Source of the DNA: Luteolibacter rhizosphaerae
Lineage (GTDB): Bacteria > Verrucomicrobiota > Verrucomicrobiia > Verrucomicrobiales > Akkermansiaceae
Reading direction: 5' to 3'
Length of the DNA: 64,000 bases
Assembly (NCBI RefSeq): GCF_025950095.1
Contig: NZ_JAPDDR010000007.1
Location: 1 to 64,000, forward strand
Positions 1 to 10,010 of the stretch are shown here, piece after piece. Every line of letters starts with the position of its first letter. Position 1 is the stretch's first letter. The notes under the pieces were generated by a model. That model made no database searches, had not been told where the DNA came from, and was given only the letters and a program-made list of their open reading frames with translations. Position numbers and translations under genes: made by a program.

Positions 1-3000
1 CCCGGTTGCCGTTCGCATCGTAGGTGAAGCTGTGGGTGACCGGCTGGCCGGAAGGCCCGTAAGCGCCGAGCTGGTTTGAATTCGCCCCGTTGTCGCCATC
101 GCCGAACTGGTAATCCGTAACGGTCGCACCGATGGTCTTGCTCACCCGGTTGTCCGCGCGATCATAGCCGTAATCCGTGGCGACGGCCGCTCCCCCCGCG
201 GGAGTGATGGTCTCGGTGTCGAGGCGGTTGGCGTGGTCGTAGGTGTTGACCACCACGCGGTCGTCCACGCCGCTCATGCTGTGGTGTTCCGCGCAGCGCA
301 GCACGTTGCCGGCACCATCGTGGCTGAAGGGCCATCCGCCGACCGCCTGCGAATAGTCGAAGGACGAGACCACCGCGCCGGAGGAAGTCCGTTCGACCAT
401 GGACAAGGTGCGGCCGAGCCGGTCGCGGCCGGTGCTACTGGCGTTGCCGTTGGGCAGGGTCTTGCGGGTCACCAGTCCGCCACGGTCGTAGGCGTAGACC
501 GTGGTCCGGCCGGACGGCGTCGCCGCGTCGGAGCGCTCCTCGCAGGTTTCAAGGCGGTTGAGAGCGTCGTAGGTGGAGACCAAGGTGGTGCCGGTGCGCC
601 CGTAGGTCGTTTGCTTCCGGTTCCCGGCCTTGTCGTATTCCGGATGGGTGTGGGTGATGCCTGCCGATGTCTCGCTGGTGAGCCGGTCGAGCTTGTCATA
701 CACGGAGTAGACGGCGCGGATCGAACCGGGGTCGTTCGGGTAGGTAACAGCGAGCACCTTCCCGGCCTTGTCGTAGTCGAGGTGACGGTTGTCGGGATGG
801 GTGGTCCCCATCGTGTCCGACCGGTAGATCACGTCCTCCAGGCGGTGGAGCTCGTCATAACCGTACTCGGTCCGATGGCCCTTTCCATCGACCCTGGCGG
901 TCTGGACGAAAGAGTTGTATTCCGAGCTCTCCACCCTCTCCAACATCTTCCCGGGATCCCAGAGGGTTGCGGTCTTGCGGGAAAAACCATCGAAGGTGAA
1001 GGCGGTCTGGTGCTCCTCGCCATCGGTGACGCCGATGATGTTGCCCGAGTCGTCGTGGAGATAGGAAACCAGGATCGCAGTTGGATTGGCTCCGCGGTAC
1101 GCAGCCGGGTCGAAGCCGCTCTCCGGCAAGGAAGCGGGGTTGCCGCTGTCGGGATCGGTGGCCGTGCCGATCAAACGTCCGAGATTGTCGTAGGAATTAC
1201 GGGTAGTGTTGCCGTTGCCGTCCATCACGGAGCGAACCAGCCCGCCCTTGTCGTAGCTGGTGGCGACCGTGATGTCGTGCGTTCCCGGCGAGTCACGATC
1301 TGCCGATGGATTGCCCGTTTGGGGATTGGTGCGGACTTTCACCGGCCGGTTCGCCGGGTCGTGGAAGGTCCGGGTGGTCGAACCGCGGGGATCGGTGACC
1401 GCGATCGTATTGCCGGCATCGTCGTAAGCCACCGTGGTGGTCGGCCGGACATTGGCGATTGGTGAGTCGGGATCGGTGGAGTCGCTCACCGCTGCCTGGC
1501 GGGTGCGCCACTTGCGGTTGCGGAGGTCATGATCGAAGTCGGTCCGCCGGCCCAGCGGATCGATCACGGCGGAGACATTGCCGTTGTCGTCGTAGACCGT
1601 TTCGGTGACGGATGAACCGGCGGTGACCTGCCCGGTGACCGGATCGGGTTGGAAGACCTTCACCGGCCTGCCGGCACGGTCGTACTCCGTCCCGGTTTCC
1701 CGGAGAAGCGGGTCCACCGCCTTCCAGACCAAGCCGGTGCTCGTGTAGTGCTTCGTGCTGGCGAGCACGAGATCCGCATCGGCATTCCCGAATCCGTCGA
1801 TGACTTCCGTTTCGCGCCCCAGCCCGTCGCGGGTGGTGAGGGTGACCTTGCCGAGTGAGTCGGTCACGGTGCTCACCAGCGACTCACGCCCTGAGGCATT
1901 CACCGTGCCATGGTCGAACTCCGTGGTCTTGGAAAAGCCCGGCTTGTACTCGGAAGTCGTCTCGACCGGACGATAGACATCGTCGTAGGTGGCGGAGTCG
2001 GTCAGCGTCGAGTCGGCTTGCCCGTACGTCATCGAAACCGCATGGTACCGCACCGTTTCGGTCGGTTTGAAGGGAGCGAGCAAGCCGCCTCCCGTGTTCT
2101 TCACGGTGCTGTAGGAGAATTCACCGCGGGTGATACCTCTGGAGGACTCGGCCAGCTCGGAGAGGTCCGCGAAGGTTCCGTCCGCCGATGCCGCCGGCAC
2201 GCCGCCGAACACATGCTGCGGGCGATGGAGATGGTCCCGGAAGCTCACCGTGGCGAAACCACGCGGGTCGATCTCTTTCCGGAGCTGCCCGACATCGTCG
2301 TAAGCGAACTGCGTGACAATGTCGTCGTCGAGGTCGATCAGGTTATCCCCGTTGAGATCGCGCGCGGATTTGATCACCCGTCCCAAGCCGTCGCGCTCCA
2401 TGAGCGTCGAGTGACCGTTCTCGTCGGTCTCGCGGATCTTGGCATTGTTGTCGTCGTAGCCGAAGGACTTGACGGTCGGGGTGGCGCTGTTGCTCGCGTA
2501 GGTCACGCTCCCCAAGCGGTTGCGCCCGTCGTAGTCGAAGCTGGTCTCGATGTTCTTGGGATCGAGCGTGGTCACCCGTTGGTTGTTGAGATCGTAAGTG
2601 TGAACCGTCACCAAGTCCTCGCCGGCGGGATCGACCCGCTCCTTCCAGACCCGGCCACGCGAGTCGTGAATGTATTCCACCACCAGATCCTGTTCCCAAG
2701 GCTTGCCGGAGAGATTGGCAAAAGCCTTCTTCGTCTTCCGGACCATGAATCCCGGGAACAGCCCGTCCGCCGCTTCCTCGTCGTAGTCGTAAGTCTCCTT
2801 CAGCAGCGGATTCCCGGCGGCATCCTCCACGCTCATGTCCCTGCGTCTCCCGAGATCGTCCACCGTGTATTGGGTCACCGTTCCGTGGATGTCGGTGAGG
2901 CGCTTCAGCATCCGGTGGTTTCCGTAAGCGTAGTCTTCGATCCGTCCCAAGGCATCGGTCTTCTTGCTCGGGTCCGCCCATTTCGTCAAAAAGCCGGGCT

Positions 3001-5941
3001 TGTTCGCCAGGGCAATGCGAGGGCCGGCGGGACGCTCCTCTTCAAAACCCCAAACCGTTTCATTTCCGCAGAAGTCCACCGTCTTTTTCAGGCTCAACCC
3101 GGAATCGGGATCGAACTCGAAGCTCTCGGACCCGAGGATGGCACCGCCCGGATTCTTGTATTGGAGGGTCATCTGGGTGTGGTAGATGAGCCATTGGGTG
3201 GAAACATTGGTCGTTCCCCCTATCTGGCTTGAATCCGTGTCGATGATCTCCCCGTGGGTCCCTCCGAAGGTGTAGGTATACTTCTTTCCTCCCGCGTCGG
3301 TGACCTCGGTTCCATTGCTCGCCGAAAAGGACGGGCCGTAGGTCGTCTGGGTGTCGGCGGTCTTGGCGAACGCGGACTGGATGCCCATGGCCGGCCAGGA
3401 GACGCCCGTCACTTGCCGTGGAATTCCGTATTGGACGCGTAAGGTTGCGAAGGGCTGGGGCTCCTTGTTGATGGTGGCCACATAGGTCCTGGCCCGCGCC
3501 GCAACCTCGGCGGGGACCGAATCCAGGTTGACGCTGATCGCATTGCGGCCGAGGGAATGGTCGAACCACTTTTTTGTGCGGTCGAAGCCGTAGGTGAAAA
3601 CACGCCGCGCGTAACCGTCCCGCTGGATGGATTTCAGGTTCGCGTGCAGGTGCCGGGTCACTTTTGGCTCGGCGGTTTCAAACTCGGGATCGGCCAGCAC
3701 CTCGTAGGTATAGGTCTCCTCGGCCCCGCCGGGAAACTCCACCCGCTCGAGTTCCTGATAGGGATACTGGTAGATGGTATCCGGAACCGAGACCGTACGG
3801 TTCGCGTAGTGGAATTTGGTGATGTTCTCCTCAGCGTCCTTGATCCACTCGACCCTTCGTCCGTTGCTGCTGCGCCCGATGGTCAACTTCTGATCCAGCC
3901 GGTCGACGGCTCGGATCTCCACGGGAATGAGCGAGAACGGATTGCTCCCGTAATCATACAGAACTTTGACGCCGAACCGGTCCTCCACTTCCTCCAATCG
4001 CCAGTAGCGGTGCCGTACCACGGTGGGCGATGGCTCCAGTCGGTCCGATGAATACAAGAACCAGGCGTCACAAGGGCGGTAGGTCAGCTTGTTGCCATAC
4101 TTTTTCTCGAGGACGATGGAATCATCGTCTCTCGTCAGCTTGTTCAAGTAGGTTTTCTTGTCGGTGAGCGAAGACGGCCAAGGGAAGAACGTCGCCATGT
4201 TGTCCGCGGTGCCGAATCTCTGGGTCCGGCCGCTTTCGTCCACGACGTTGACGCTTGTCGGGCGGGTGGTGGTGGTACCGAGCGTCTCGACCGTTTCGAT
4301 GTAGGCGCAGAGATTGGACGACCACGAGATTCCAAATGGGGAAGTGAGTTCCTCATGGGGCCGCAGACCGCTCCGGTTCGACCAGGTGGTTTCGCGCACC
4401 GATGCATTGGCCTCCAAGCGCAGGTCGCTGGCCGCGAGCGGGATCGAGGCGAACGAGGTGTCGTGGTGGAGACTCAGGTCGAAGGCATCCACATAGGATT
4501 CCTCCGCGGCCTCGTCGCTTTCGGCTTCCGCCTCGGGTTTGCTGTCCGGCACCGGTCGGCCGAAATGGGAAATCTTACGGAATCGCGGTCCCGTCGCGTC
4601 GCCACCCGAGTAGCTGGACGAATAGCTGGTCCGGGAGCATGGAATCGCATAGGCCCGGTGATTTCGCCAATTGTAGACAGGGTTGGTAGTTGAAAGGCTA
4701 AGTAGAGGCCGGATGAATGAATTCGGTATGTTGCTGACGATTAGGAAGCCATCTGCCGAAAAACTAATCGAGTGCTGGTAGTCGACCGAAGAGTCCGCCC
4801 AGTAATACATGGGATGTGCGACTCCGGCGACCCCCATGTGTTGCACTCGGATCTCGTAGATTTTCGAACCGTCTACCGTGATTCCTCCGGCGGGGGTGGT
4901 ATATGGAAGCCTAACACGGAAAGGGCTTTCAGTATTATAAACGAATCCATAAGGAAGAGTGTCAATGTATTGTTCCGTGCCAATCCATACCCGCCAGGAC
5001 TCTTGCTCCGTGTAGTATCGATCATTCACAAAATCCCATGAAAGGGAATCGGAAAGGGTGATATCCAAAACGGACTTTCCCGCCGTATCGAACGTGGTTC
5101 CCAGATCACCCATCGGTTGCATCGCCCCCTCCGGATCCACGGACACCCCATGAAGCGCTTCAAGATCGAACGGCCTTCTGTTGGAGTTCCGGGGATCTGT
5201 CCCGGCCACGGACTCGGCAAGGTCGGATATCCCGTCGCCGTCGCTGTCCCACAAGTCCAGCCTTGTTCCGGCTGCAAGCTCGGCGAGATCGGACAATCCG
5301 TCTCCGTCCGAGTCGGTCCCGGCGCTGTTGAACACCAGAGGATCGAATCCCGCAGCTTGGGTTTCGAAACCGTCGCCAAATTGATCGCCATCCGAGTCGT
5401 AGTAGGCGGGCTTGGTACCGGCTTGGTATTCTTCCAAATTTGTCAGCCCGTCATCATCCGAATCTCCCGCGGCATCATCGCTTTTGGGGTCGAGCCCGTT
5501 TGCAAGTTCCCAACCATCTCGCATCTCGTCATCATCCGAATCCTCGTCAAAAGGGTTGGTTTGGAACGATTCGAGTTCCTTCAAATTGCTTAGCCCGTCA
5601 TTGTCGAGGTCCGCTGATTGGGCGTCCTCCAATGTGGTAATAGCGGGATCGTCGATGTAATTGAGCCGGACAAAAAACTTTTCCGATGTCGAAGAACATC
5701 CCCAGCTTTTCGGGCCCTCGCCAAATTCCACGAACGGCGCATAGTGCCAGGTATCAAGGTCAAGGGACCATTGGAAAAAGTAGGTGCGCCCCTCCACGCC
5801 CAGCCAGTCGGCGTTCCACGTCCCGCTCGATCCCGTCGTGAACGAGATCTGCGCTTGTGGCAGCGGATCGGCAGCGGCATTCCCGGCAAGCATAGCCGAG
5901 AGAATCGCTGCAATGGTTCGGGTCGAAGTGCAGCGTCTCAC
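1..5941 (-). CDS. Secreted RHS/YD-repeat protein with TSP3 calcium repeats (C-terminus beyond left edge)
   Basis: The frame is open from a GTG at 5941 to the window edge, about 1980 codons. The GTG follows GGAGGG by six bases and gives a clear signal peptide (about residues 1-24, ending GNAAA). An early beta segment ending FFVRL is followed at about 100-240 by several aspartate-rich TSP3 repeats (DSDDDGLTNLEEY type, each ending GTDP or GLDP). A beta-rich region follows, then from about residue 560 dozens of YD repeats of the YDxxGR form. The last visible repeat reads YDANGNR, so the RHS core and any variable toxin tip lie outside the window. RHS shells are known to encapsulate toxic C-termini or to act as surface glycan-binding proteins; which applies here cannot be seen. 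The start overlaps the stop of the upstream gene (GTGA), implying translational coupling. Confidence 0.93.
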   Translation of the reverse strand, partial: MRRCTSTRTIAAILSAMLAGNAAADPLPQAQISFTTGSSGTWNADWLGVEGRTYFFQWSLDLDTWHYAPFVEFGEGPKSWGCSSTSEKFFVRLNYIDDPAITTLEDAQSADLDNDGLSNLKELESFQTNPFDEDSDDDEMRDGWELANGLDPKSDDAAGDSDDDGLTNLEEYQAGTKPAYYDSDGDQFGDGFETQAAGFDPLVFNSAGTDSDGDGLSDLAELAAGTRLDLWDSDGDGISDLAESVAGTDPRNSNRRPFDLEALHGVSVDPEGAMQPMGDLGTTFDTAGKSVLDITLSDSLSWDFVNDRYYTEQESWRVWIGTEQYIDTLPYGFVYNTESPFRVRLPYTTPAGGITVDGSKIYEIRVQHMGVAGVAHPMYYWADSSVDYQHSISFSADGFLIVSNIPNSFIRPLLSLSTTNPVYNWRNHRAYAIPCSRTSYSSSYSGGDATGPRFRKISHFGRPVPDSKPEAEAESDEAAEESYVDAFDLSLHHDTSFASIPLAASDLRLEANASVRETTWSNRSGLRPHEELTSPFGISWSSNLCAYIETVETLGTTTTRPTSVNVVDESGRTQRFGTADNMATFFPWPSSLTDKKTYLNKLTRDDDSIVLEKKYGNKLTYRPCDAWFLYSSDRLEPSPTVVRHRYWRLEEVEDRFGVKVLYDYGSNPFSLIPVEIRAVDRLDQKLTIGRSSNGRRVEWIKDAEENITKFHYANRTVSVPDTIYQYPYQELERVEFPGGAEETYTYEVLADPEFETAEPKVTRHLHANLKSIQRDGYARRVFTYGFDRTKKWFDHSLGRNAISVNLDSVPAEVAARARTYVATINKEPQPFATLRVQYGIPRQVTGVSWPAMGIQSAFAKTADTQTTYGPSFSASNGTEVTDAGGKKYTYTFGGTHGEIIDTDSSQIGGTTNVSTQWLIYHTQMTLQYKNPGGAILGSESFEFDPDSGLSLKKTVDFCGNETVWGFEEERPAGPRIALANKPGFLTKWADPSKKTDALGRIEDYAYGNHRMLKRLTDIHGTVTQYTVDDLGRRRDMSVEDAAGNPLLKETYDYDEEAADGLFPGFMVRKTKKAFANLSGKPWEQDLVVEYIHDSRGRVWKERVDPAGEDLVTVHTYDLNNQRVTTLDPKNIETSFDYDGRNRLGSVTYASNSATPTVKSFGYDDNNAKIRETDENGHSTLMERDGLGRVIKSARDLNGDNLIDLDDDIVTQFAYDDVGQLRKEIDPRGFATVSFRDHLHRPQHVFGGVPAASADGTFADLSELAESSRGITRGEFSYSTVKNTGGGLLAPFKPTETVRYHAVSMTYGQADSTLTDSATYDDVYRPVETTSEYKPGFSKTTEFDHGTVNASGRESLVSTVTDSLGKVTLTTRDGLGRETEVIDGFGNADADLVLASTKHYTSTGLVWKAVDPLLRETGTEYDRAGRPVKVFQPDPVTGQVTAGSSVTETVYDDNGNVSAVIDPLGRRTDFDHDLRNRKWRTRQAAVSDSTDPDSPIANVRPTTTVAYDDAGNTIAVTDPRGSTTRTFHDPANRPVKVRTNPQTGNPSADRDSPGTHDITVATSYDKGGLVRSVMDGNGNTTRNSYDNLGRLIGTATDPDSGNPASLPESGFDPAAYRGANPTAILVSYLHDDSGNIIGVTDGEEHQTAFTFDGFSRKTATLWDPGKMLERVESSEYNSFVQTARVDGKGHRTEYGYDELHRLEDVIYRSDTMGTTHPDNRHLDYDKAGKVLAVTYPNDPGSIRAVYSVYDKLDRLTSETSAGITHTHPEYDKAGNRKQTTYGRTGTTLVSTYDALNRLETCEERSDAATPSGRTTVYAYDRGGLVTRKTLPNGNASSTGRDRLGRTLSMVERTSSGAVVSSFDYSQAVGGWPFSHDGAGNVLRCAEHHSMSGVDDRVVVNTYDHANRLDTETITPAGGAAVATDYGYDRADNRVSKTIGATVTDYQFGDGDNGANSNQLGAYGPSGQPVTHSFTYDANGNR

Positions 5942-6813
5942 CGGGTGCCCTCCTCGATTTGGGGTTGTTGTGGACGCTCTCTGTTCCAGAACCGGATGGT
6001 CACGTCTTCGGGCCTGGGAGGATTGGCCAAAAGGAAGGCCTTCCTTTCGGCGCGGGCGCGCTCGCGGGCGTGATAGGCGGTTTCCATTTTCTCGCCTTCC
6101 TTGCGATACAACTCGTGAATCTGCTCGAGGGTATCCATTGCGGGACTCTCCGCGTCGCCTTCGACCACCTGGAAAGCCGGTCCGGCAGTCACGAGATCGG
6201 GAAGTTCGGCAATGGCGGGGGCTCCTTGGGCCATCCGCGAGGTGTTCATGTTGCCGATGCCCATGAGCAACCCGATATCCAGAAAACGTCCATCCGCTTC
6301 CTTCACCCGGTAACAACTGAAGCCCGAAAAGTGGTTGAAGTTCAGGTTCGACCACGCGGTGACCATCTTGTCGATCTTTCCATTGGGGTAGATCCGGAGC
6401 AAGGTGCGGTGCTTGTCGTAAACGGTTGCGGATAGGAACAGAAGCTCGCTGCCACGATAGTTTGCGCGAAGTTCTTCAAGCCTGGCAATGACCGCTGGAT
6501 CATCAGGCGAAAGAGCCGGTAGTGGCGGCGGGGGATCGGTAAGCTTCGGATCCGCGACCATCTGGACGGTCACGTTGATGGTGCCTTGGATTGGAGGGAG
6601 CTCCGATGTTTCCGCTGCCTTTGTAACTTCTATCCGTGTGGTTCTTGAGCTAAGCACGGCGAACTCCACCGACTCCGCTTGCGGTTTGGGTTCCGATGCG
6701 GTTCCATCGGTGATCGGCTGGGGAAGCCCGACCTCCCATTTGGGCGTGCTTTCTTGAGCGTGTGCAGCAACGTACAGGCCGAGCAGAATCAAAGCGGGTG
6801 AGAGGAGCTTCAT
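5938..6813 (-). CDS. Secreted protein of unknown function, coupled to the RHS gene
   Basis: This 291-residue protein has a good signal peptide (MKLLSPALILL..., cleavage after AHA). A proline-rich stretch (PPPPLP) lies near residue 110. A mixed alpha/beta region follows, with a YPNGKI loop, a GIGNMN segment, and a charged helical tail near 230-270 rich in Arg, Glu and Lys. I recognise no family. Its stop overlaps the GTG start of the RHS gene by two bases, so the two are almost certainly co-expressed. By position it could be a chaperone, adaptor or co-secreted partner of the RHS protein. Immunity genes usually lie downstream of RHS toxin tips, so that role is less likely. No frameshift or composition anomaly is apparent. 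Confidence 0.8.
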   Translation of the reverse strand: MKLLSPALILLGLYVAAHAQESTPKWEVGLPQPITDGTASEPKPQAESVEFAVLSSRTTRIEVTKAAETSELPPIQGTINVTVQMVADPKLTDPPPPLPALSPDDPAVIARLEELRANYRGSELLFLSATVYDKHRTLLRIYPNGKIDKMVTAWSNLNFNHFSGFSCYRVKEADGRFLDIGLLMGIGNMNTSRMAQGAPAIAELPDLVTAGPAFQVVEGDAESPAMDTLEQIHELYRKEGEKMETAYHARERARAERKAFLLANPPRPEDVTIRFWNRERPQQPQIEEGTR

Positions 6814-7326
6814 GGTGAAGGGATGCGAATGGCATGGGTGTCTCTACCGTTCGCTGAATCGAAGTGAACTGAGCCCTCGCTGGGGTTCGGACGCTGTTTG
6901 AGTTCGAGGTTTTGATATGTCAATTCCCCTACTGTGAAATCGAGGCGACAGTTTGCTGTCCGTGGGAAAGTTGTAGTCTGGCAGTGATGCGCGTGACCTC
7001 GCTTTTTCGCGCCAGGGAGAATGTTGGTCCGAGGGCGTAGCCCATAGGCCAAACACGACGATGAAAGCAAATGCTACACGAACGGAGTGAGGATCCGCAT
7101 CCTACGGCAGGCCGATGGAGGAAAAAAGATCACCGACTCATGCCGCGAACACAATGTCCGGTTCTTTGTTCTTCAGGAACTTGCCCGAGTCGCCATACCT
7201 GCCGGCATCTCCACCGGATTCTCCCGTTTCATGCCAGCAAGCCTCCCCGCCGGAATCCGGATCAACAGACATTTCGTCACCTTCGCCCCCTTCGGGCGGC
7301 TTGCAGCGTGACACCCGAGCCGAGTC
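6814..7326. other. Divergent 513-bp intergenic region, no supported gene
   Basis: This is the longest stretch without a convincing gene. It separates the RHS operon (-) from the OB-HD nuclease gene (+). Short open frames exist on both strands, but none shows a family resemblance, a clean ribosome site or coding-like residue use. On the minus strand a TTGACA hexamer lies at 6923-6918, about 105 bases before the start of the 291-residue gene; the hexamer 17 bases on (CAAACA) is a poor -10, so no promoter is called. A five-base-pair hairpin (AGGAT/ATCCT) is visible near 7090-7105. No RNA gene or riboswitch was recognised. Confidence 0.5.
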
Positions 7327-8367
7327 ATGGATGCTGCCTCCGTGACCCTGCTGACCATTTCCTCCCTGAAGGAACAAGCCGGCGAGCAGCCGCTCGTCGC
7401 TTTTGTCCACTGCGAGCTGCAATCGCGCAGCCAGCGCCAGACCAAGGCGGGGAAGCCTTACCTCGTCCTGACCTTCGCGGACGCTACCGGCAGCTTCAAT
7501 CTCAACGCCTGGTCGGACGCCCCGCTCTATGAGGCGGTCGCCAGCATCCCCGATGGCACGGTCCTCGGCCTGGACGCCCAGTGGACCCAGAACCAGTACG
7601 GCGTGAATGCCGCGAACCTCGCTTGGGAGCGCCTCAGCGGCGATGAGCTCGAGACCTTCTTCGCCGGCGATGCCGTCACCGCGGAGAAGCAGCGCCGCGA
7701 TTGGGAGACCATCGTGAACTTCTGCGCCGGGATCCGCGATCCCCGCCTGCATGCGCTGACCAAGCACTTCATCACCGAGTTGGGAGCGAAGTTCCGCCGC
7801 GCGGCCGCGGCCCGGAAGAACCACCACGCCCGTCGAGGCGGACTCTCCGAGCACGTCGCGCAGATGATGCGCACCGCGGATCTCATCTGCGGTGCCTACC
7901 CCCAGCTCAACCGCGACCTCCTGCTAACCGGCGTCCTCTTCCACGACTGCGGCAAGCTCTGGGAAAACCAGTACCCGGAGCGCGGCTTCAGCCAGGCCTA
8001 CACCCTCCATGGCGAGATGCTCGGCCACATCCCGCTCGGCATCGAACTGGTGAACAAGCTCTGGCGCGACGTGGCCGAATGGCCCGAGGCGAAGGACTGG
8101 CTCACCGTGGAACCTGCAAGCGAAACGGTACGCCTCCATCTCCTCCACCTCATCGCCAGCCACCACGGCGAGCTCGCCTTCGGGTCCCCAACGCTGCCGC
8201 GCACGCCGGAAGCCTTCGCCCTCCACTACATCGACAACCTCGATGCGAAGCTGGAGATGGTGAAGGACGCCTATGCTCAAGCCGGAGAGCTCGCAGAAGG
8301 CATCTACGAGAAGCAGTTCCCCCTGCCGGCCAATCTGGTCGATCCGCTCCCGGCCTTTGAAGGCTGA
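7327..8367 (+). CDS. OB-fold/HD-domain 3'-5' exoribonuclease, YhaM-like
   Basis: This 346-residue protein has the two-part layout of the YhaM family. An N-terminal nucleic-acid-binding OB fold spans about residues 20-105, and an HD phosphohydrolase domain spans about 160-320. The metal-site residues expected of an HD domain are visible: His176 in GGLSEH, the His-Asp pair at 206-207 in LFHDCGK, His-His at 279-280 in ASHHGEL, and an Asp near 303 in the IDNLDAK segment. YhaM proteins trim RNA and single-stranded DNA from the 3' end. No transmembrane segment is present, so it should be cytoplasmic. The downstream neighbour is recO, 113 bases away. Assignment to the family is firm; the substrate is inferred. 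Confidence 0.85.
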   Translation: MDAASVTLLTISSLKEQAGEQPLVAFVHCELQSRSQRQTKAGKPYLVLTFADATGSFNLNAWSDAPLYEAVASIPDGTVLGLDAQWTQNQYGVNAANLAWERLSGDELETFFAGDAVTAEKQRRDWETIVNFCAGIRDPRLHALTKHFITELGAKFRRAAAARKNHHARRGGLSEHVAQMMRTADLICGAYPQLNRDLLLTGVLFHDCGKLWENQYPERGFSQAYTLHGEMLGHIPLGIELVNKLWRDVAEWPEAKDWLTVEPASETVRLHLLHLIASHHGELAFGSPTLPRTPEAFALHYIDNLDAKLEMVKDAYAQAGELAEGIYEKQFPLPANLVDPLPAFEG

Positions 8368-8480
8368 GGAAATTTTCGGACATTCTAGCAGCCCTTCCTT
8401 GCGGAGACCGCCTTTCTGCGCAACTTGGCGGGCAACGTAAGAAACCATCGGGCGAATGCCGGGTTTCCCCTTTCGCCACC

Positions 8481-9059
8481 ATGGAGCACTGCCAAGGCAC
8501 ATTGATCCGGCTCACCAAGCTCACGGACACCAGTTGGATCGTCCACTGGTTCACCGCCGGGCACGGGCTGATCAAGACGGTGGCCAAGGGTGCCCGCAGC
8601 CCGAAGAGCCCCTTCGCCGGGAAGCTGGATCTCTTCTTCGACGCCGAGATCCATTGGTCCAAGGCCCGCAGCGGCGAGCTCCACGGGCTCCGCGAGGTGG
8701 CCGTCGCGGCCACCCGCGAGCCGATCCGAGGTAATTACAATGCAATGCTTTTGTCTGGCTATTGCTGTCGCCTGCTGGAACTCGCCGTCGAGCGGGATCA
8801 TCCGGAGCCGGACCTCTTCGATCTTCTCCGCCGGGCCCTGAACCACATTTCGGAGAAGGGAGCCTCGGTCCGGGCAATGCAGCACTTCGAGCAGGAATTG
8901 GCTAAAAATCTGGGGATTGCCCGGGACCGACGCCCTGCCGCCCCCACCCTGAGGGAGGCCCTCGGCGGCCTGCCGCCCCAGCGCGCCCAGCTTCTCGAAC
9001 GACTTTCACCACGCGCGGAATTCCCCGTTGCAGAATCCGAATCCGGTGATTTAAAGTAA
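8481..9059 (+). CDS. recO: DNA repair protein RecO
   Basis: The 192-residue product begins with the RecO OB fold: an N-terminal strand GTLIRLTKLTDTSWIV, then HGLIKTVAKGARSPKSPFAG, the conserved basic loop that binds DNA. The helical C-terminal part (about 85-150) contains GYCCRLLELAVE and a long amphipathic helix. RecO binds SSB-coated DNA and loads RecA with RecR. At 192 residues it is shorter than E. coli RecO, mainly at the C-terminus, and no zinc-finger cysteines are evident. The stop lies nine bases before the next ATG, so it is probably co-transcribed with the TPR gene that follows. Confidence 0.88.
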   Translation: MEHCQGTLIRLTKLTDTSWIVHWFTAGHGLIKTVAKGARSPKSPFAGKLDLFFDAEIHWSKARSGELHGLREVAVAATREPIRGNYNAMLLSGYCCRLLELAVERDHPEPDLFDLLRRALNHISEKGASVRAMQHFEQELAKNLGIARDRRPAAPTLREALGGLPPQRAQLLERLSPRAEFPVAESESGDLK

Positions 9060-9068
9060 ATACAAGCC

Positions 9069-9974
9069 ATGGACTCACCTACCACCACGCTCATCCATAT
9101 CCTCCGCAACCGAGTCGACGAACTCGTTGCCGCAGGCGATCTCGACGAGGCTGTTCACGCCGCCACTGCCGCCGTTCTCAAGGCCCAGCAGACCCTGAGT
9201 AGCGACCTTGATAGCATCGACGAGTTCGCCAGTTCGCTCGAAGTCCGCGGCGACGTTTACCGTCTGCTCGGCCGCTTCGAGGAAGCCCGCGACGATTACA
9301 AGCAGGCGATCGACCAGCTCGACAACCGGCCCGACCGCTCCTTGCAGCTGGGCCGCTTGCACGCCGGTTACGGCTCGGTCCACGACCAGCTCGACCACCC
9401 GGAGCGCGCTGCCGAACTCTGGCAGGAAGCGGTCCGCTACTTCGAGCTTTCGGATCCGCCGGCCTCGCTCGATATCGCCTCGATGTCGAACAACCTCGCC
9501 GTGCTCAAGCGCAACTCCGGCGATATCGAAGGCGCGGAAGCCGAGTACCTGAAGGCACTCGAAATCCTGCACCGCGAGCTCGGCCCGGACCACGAGGAAA
9601 CCGCAGCCGTCTGCAATAATATCGGCGCGCTCTATCAATCCGCCGGTCTGCATGAACAAGCCCGCGAGATGCATATGATGGCGCTCGAGGCCCGCCGCAA
9701 AAACTTCGGCGACAACCATCCGGACACCGCGCAGTCGCACAACAACCTCGCCTTGGCCCTGCTAGCCACCGGCGATAGCGCCTGGGCCCGCCGCCACTTC
9801 GAGAAAGCCGTCAGCGGCTTCGAAGCACTCGGCATCGAATACTCGTCCGATCTGGAAGCCGTCGCCGAGAACTTCTGTGCGGTGCTCCGCGCCGAGGGCG
9901 ACGAAGCTCACGCGGAAGCCATCGCCGCCCGGGTTCCCGGCGGCCTGGCGATTCCCGAGCCGGAGCCGGCCTGA
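9069..9974 (+). CDS. Tetratricopeptide-repeat protein (kinesin-light-chain-like repeats)
   Basis: This 301-residue protein has no signal peptide and is built almost entirely of TPR helices. Successive repeats have the consensus seen in kinesin-light-chain-type TPRs, for example SNNLAVLKRNSGD, CNNIGALYQSAGL and HNNLALALLATGD, each followed by an A/E-rich second helix. Such proteins are scaffolds for protein-protein contact; no catalytic motif is present. It starts nine bases after recO, so co-transcription is likely, but a repair role cannot be inferred from that alone. A hairpin with a following T-run lies just downstream (10011-10070). Confidence 0.85.
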   Translation: MDSPTTTLIHILRNRVDELVAAGDLDEAVHAATAAVLKAQQTLSSDLDSIDEFASSLEVRGDVYRLLGRFEEARDDYKQAIDQLDNRPDRSLQLGRLHAGYGSVHDQLDHPERAAELWQEAVRYFELSDPPASLDIASMSNNLAVLKRNSGDIEGAEAEYLKALEILHRELGPDHEETAAVCNNIGALYQSAGLHEQAREMHMMALEARRKNFGDNHPDTAQSHNNLALALLATGDSAWARRHFEKAVSGFEALGIEYSSDLEAVAENFCAVLRAEGDEAHAEAIAARVPGGLAIPEPEPA

Positions 9975-10010
9975 CAAGCAGCTTAGCGCCCCCTGCGGGC
10001 TGACTTCTGA

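Noticed and set aside
233-4693. Several long open frames on the plus strand (for example 233-1465 and 1910-3232)
   Set aside because: They lie antisense to the RHS gene. Their residues are Val/Gly/Arg-rich with no family motif, while the minus strand reads as continuous YD repeats.
6895-6923. TTGACA on the minus strand as a sigma-70 promoter of the RHS operon
   Set aside because: The -10 candidate at 17-base spacing (CAAACA) is too poor to call a promoter.
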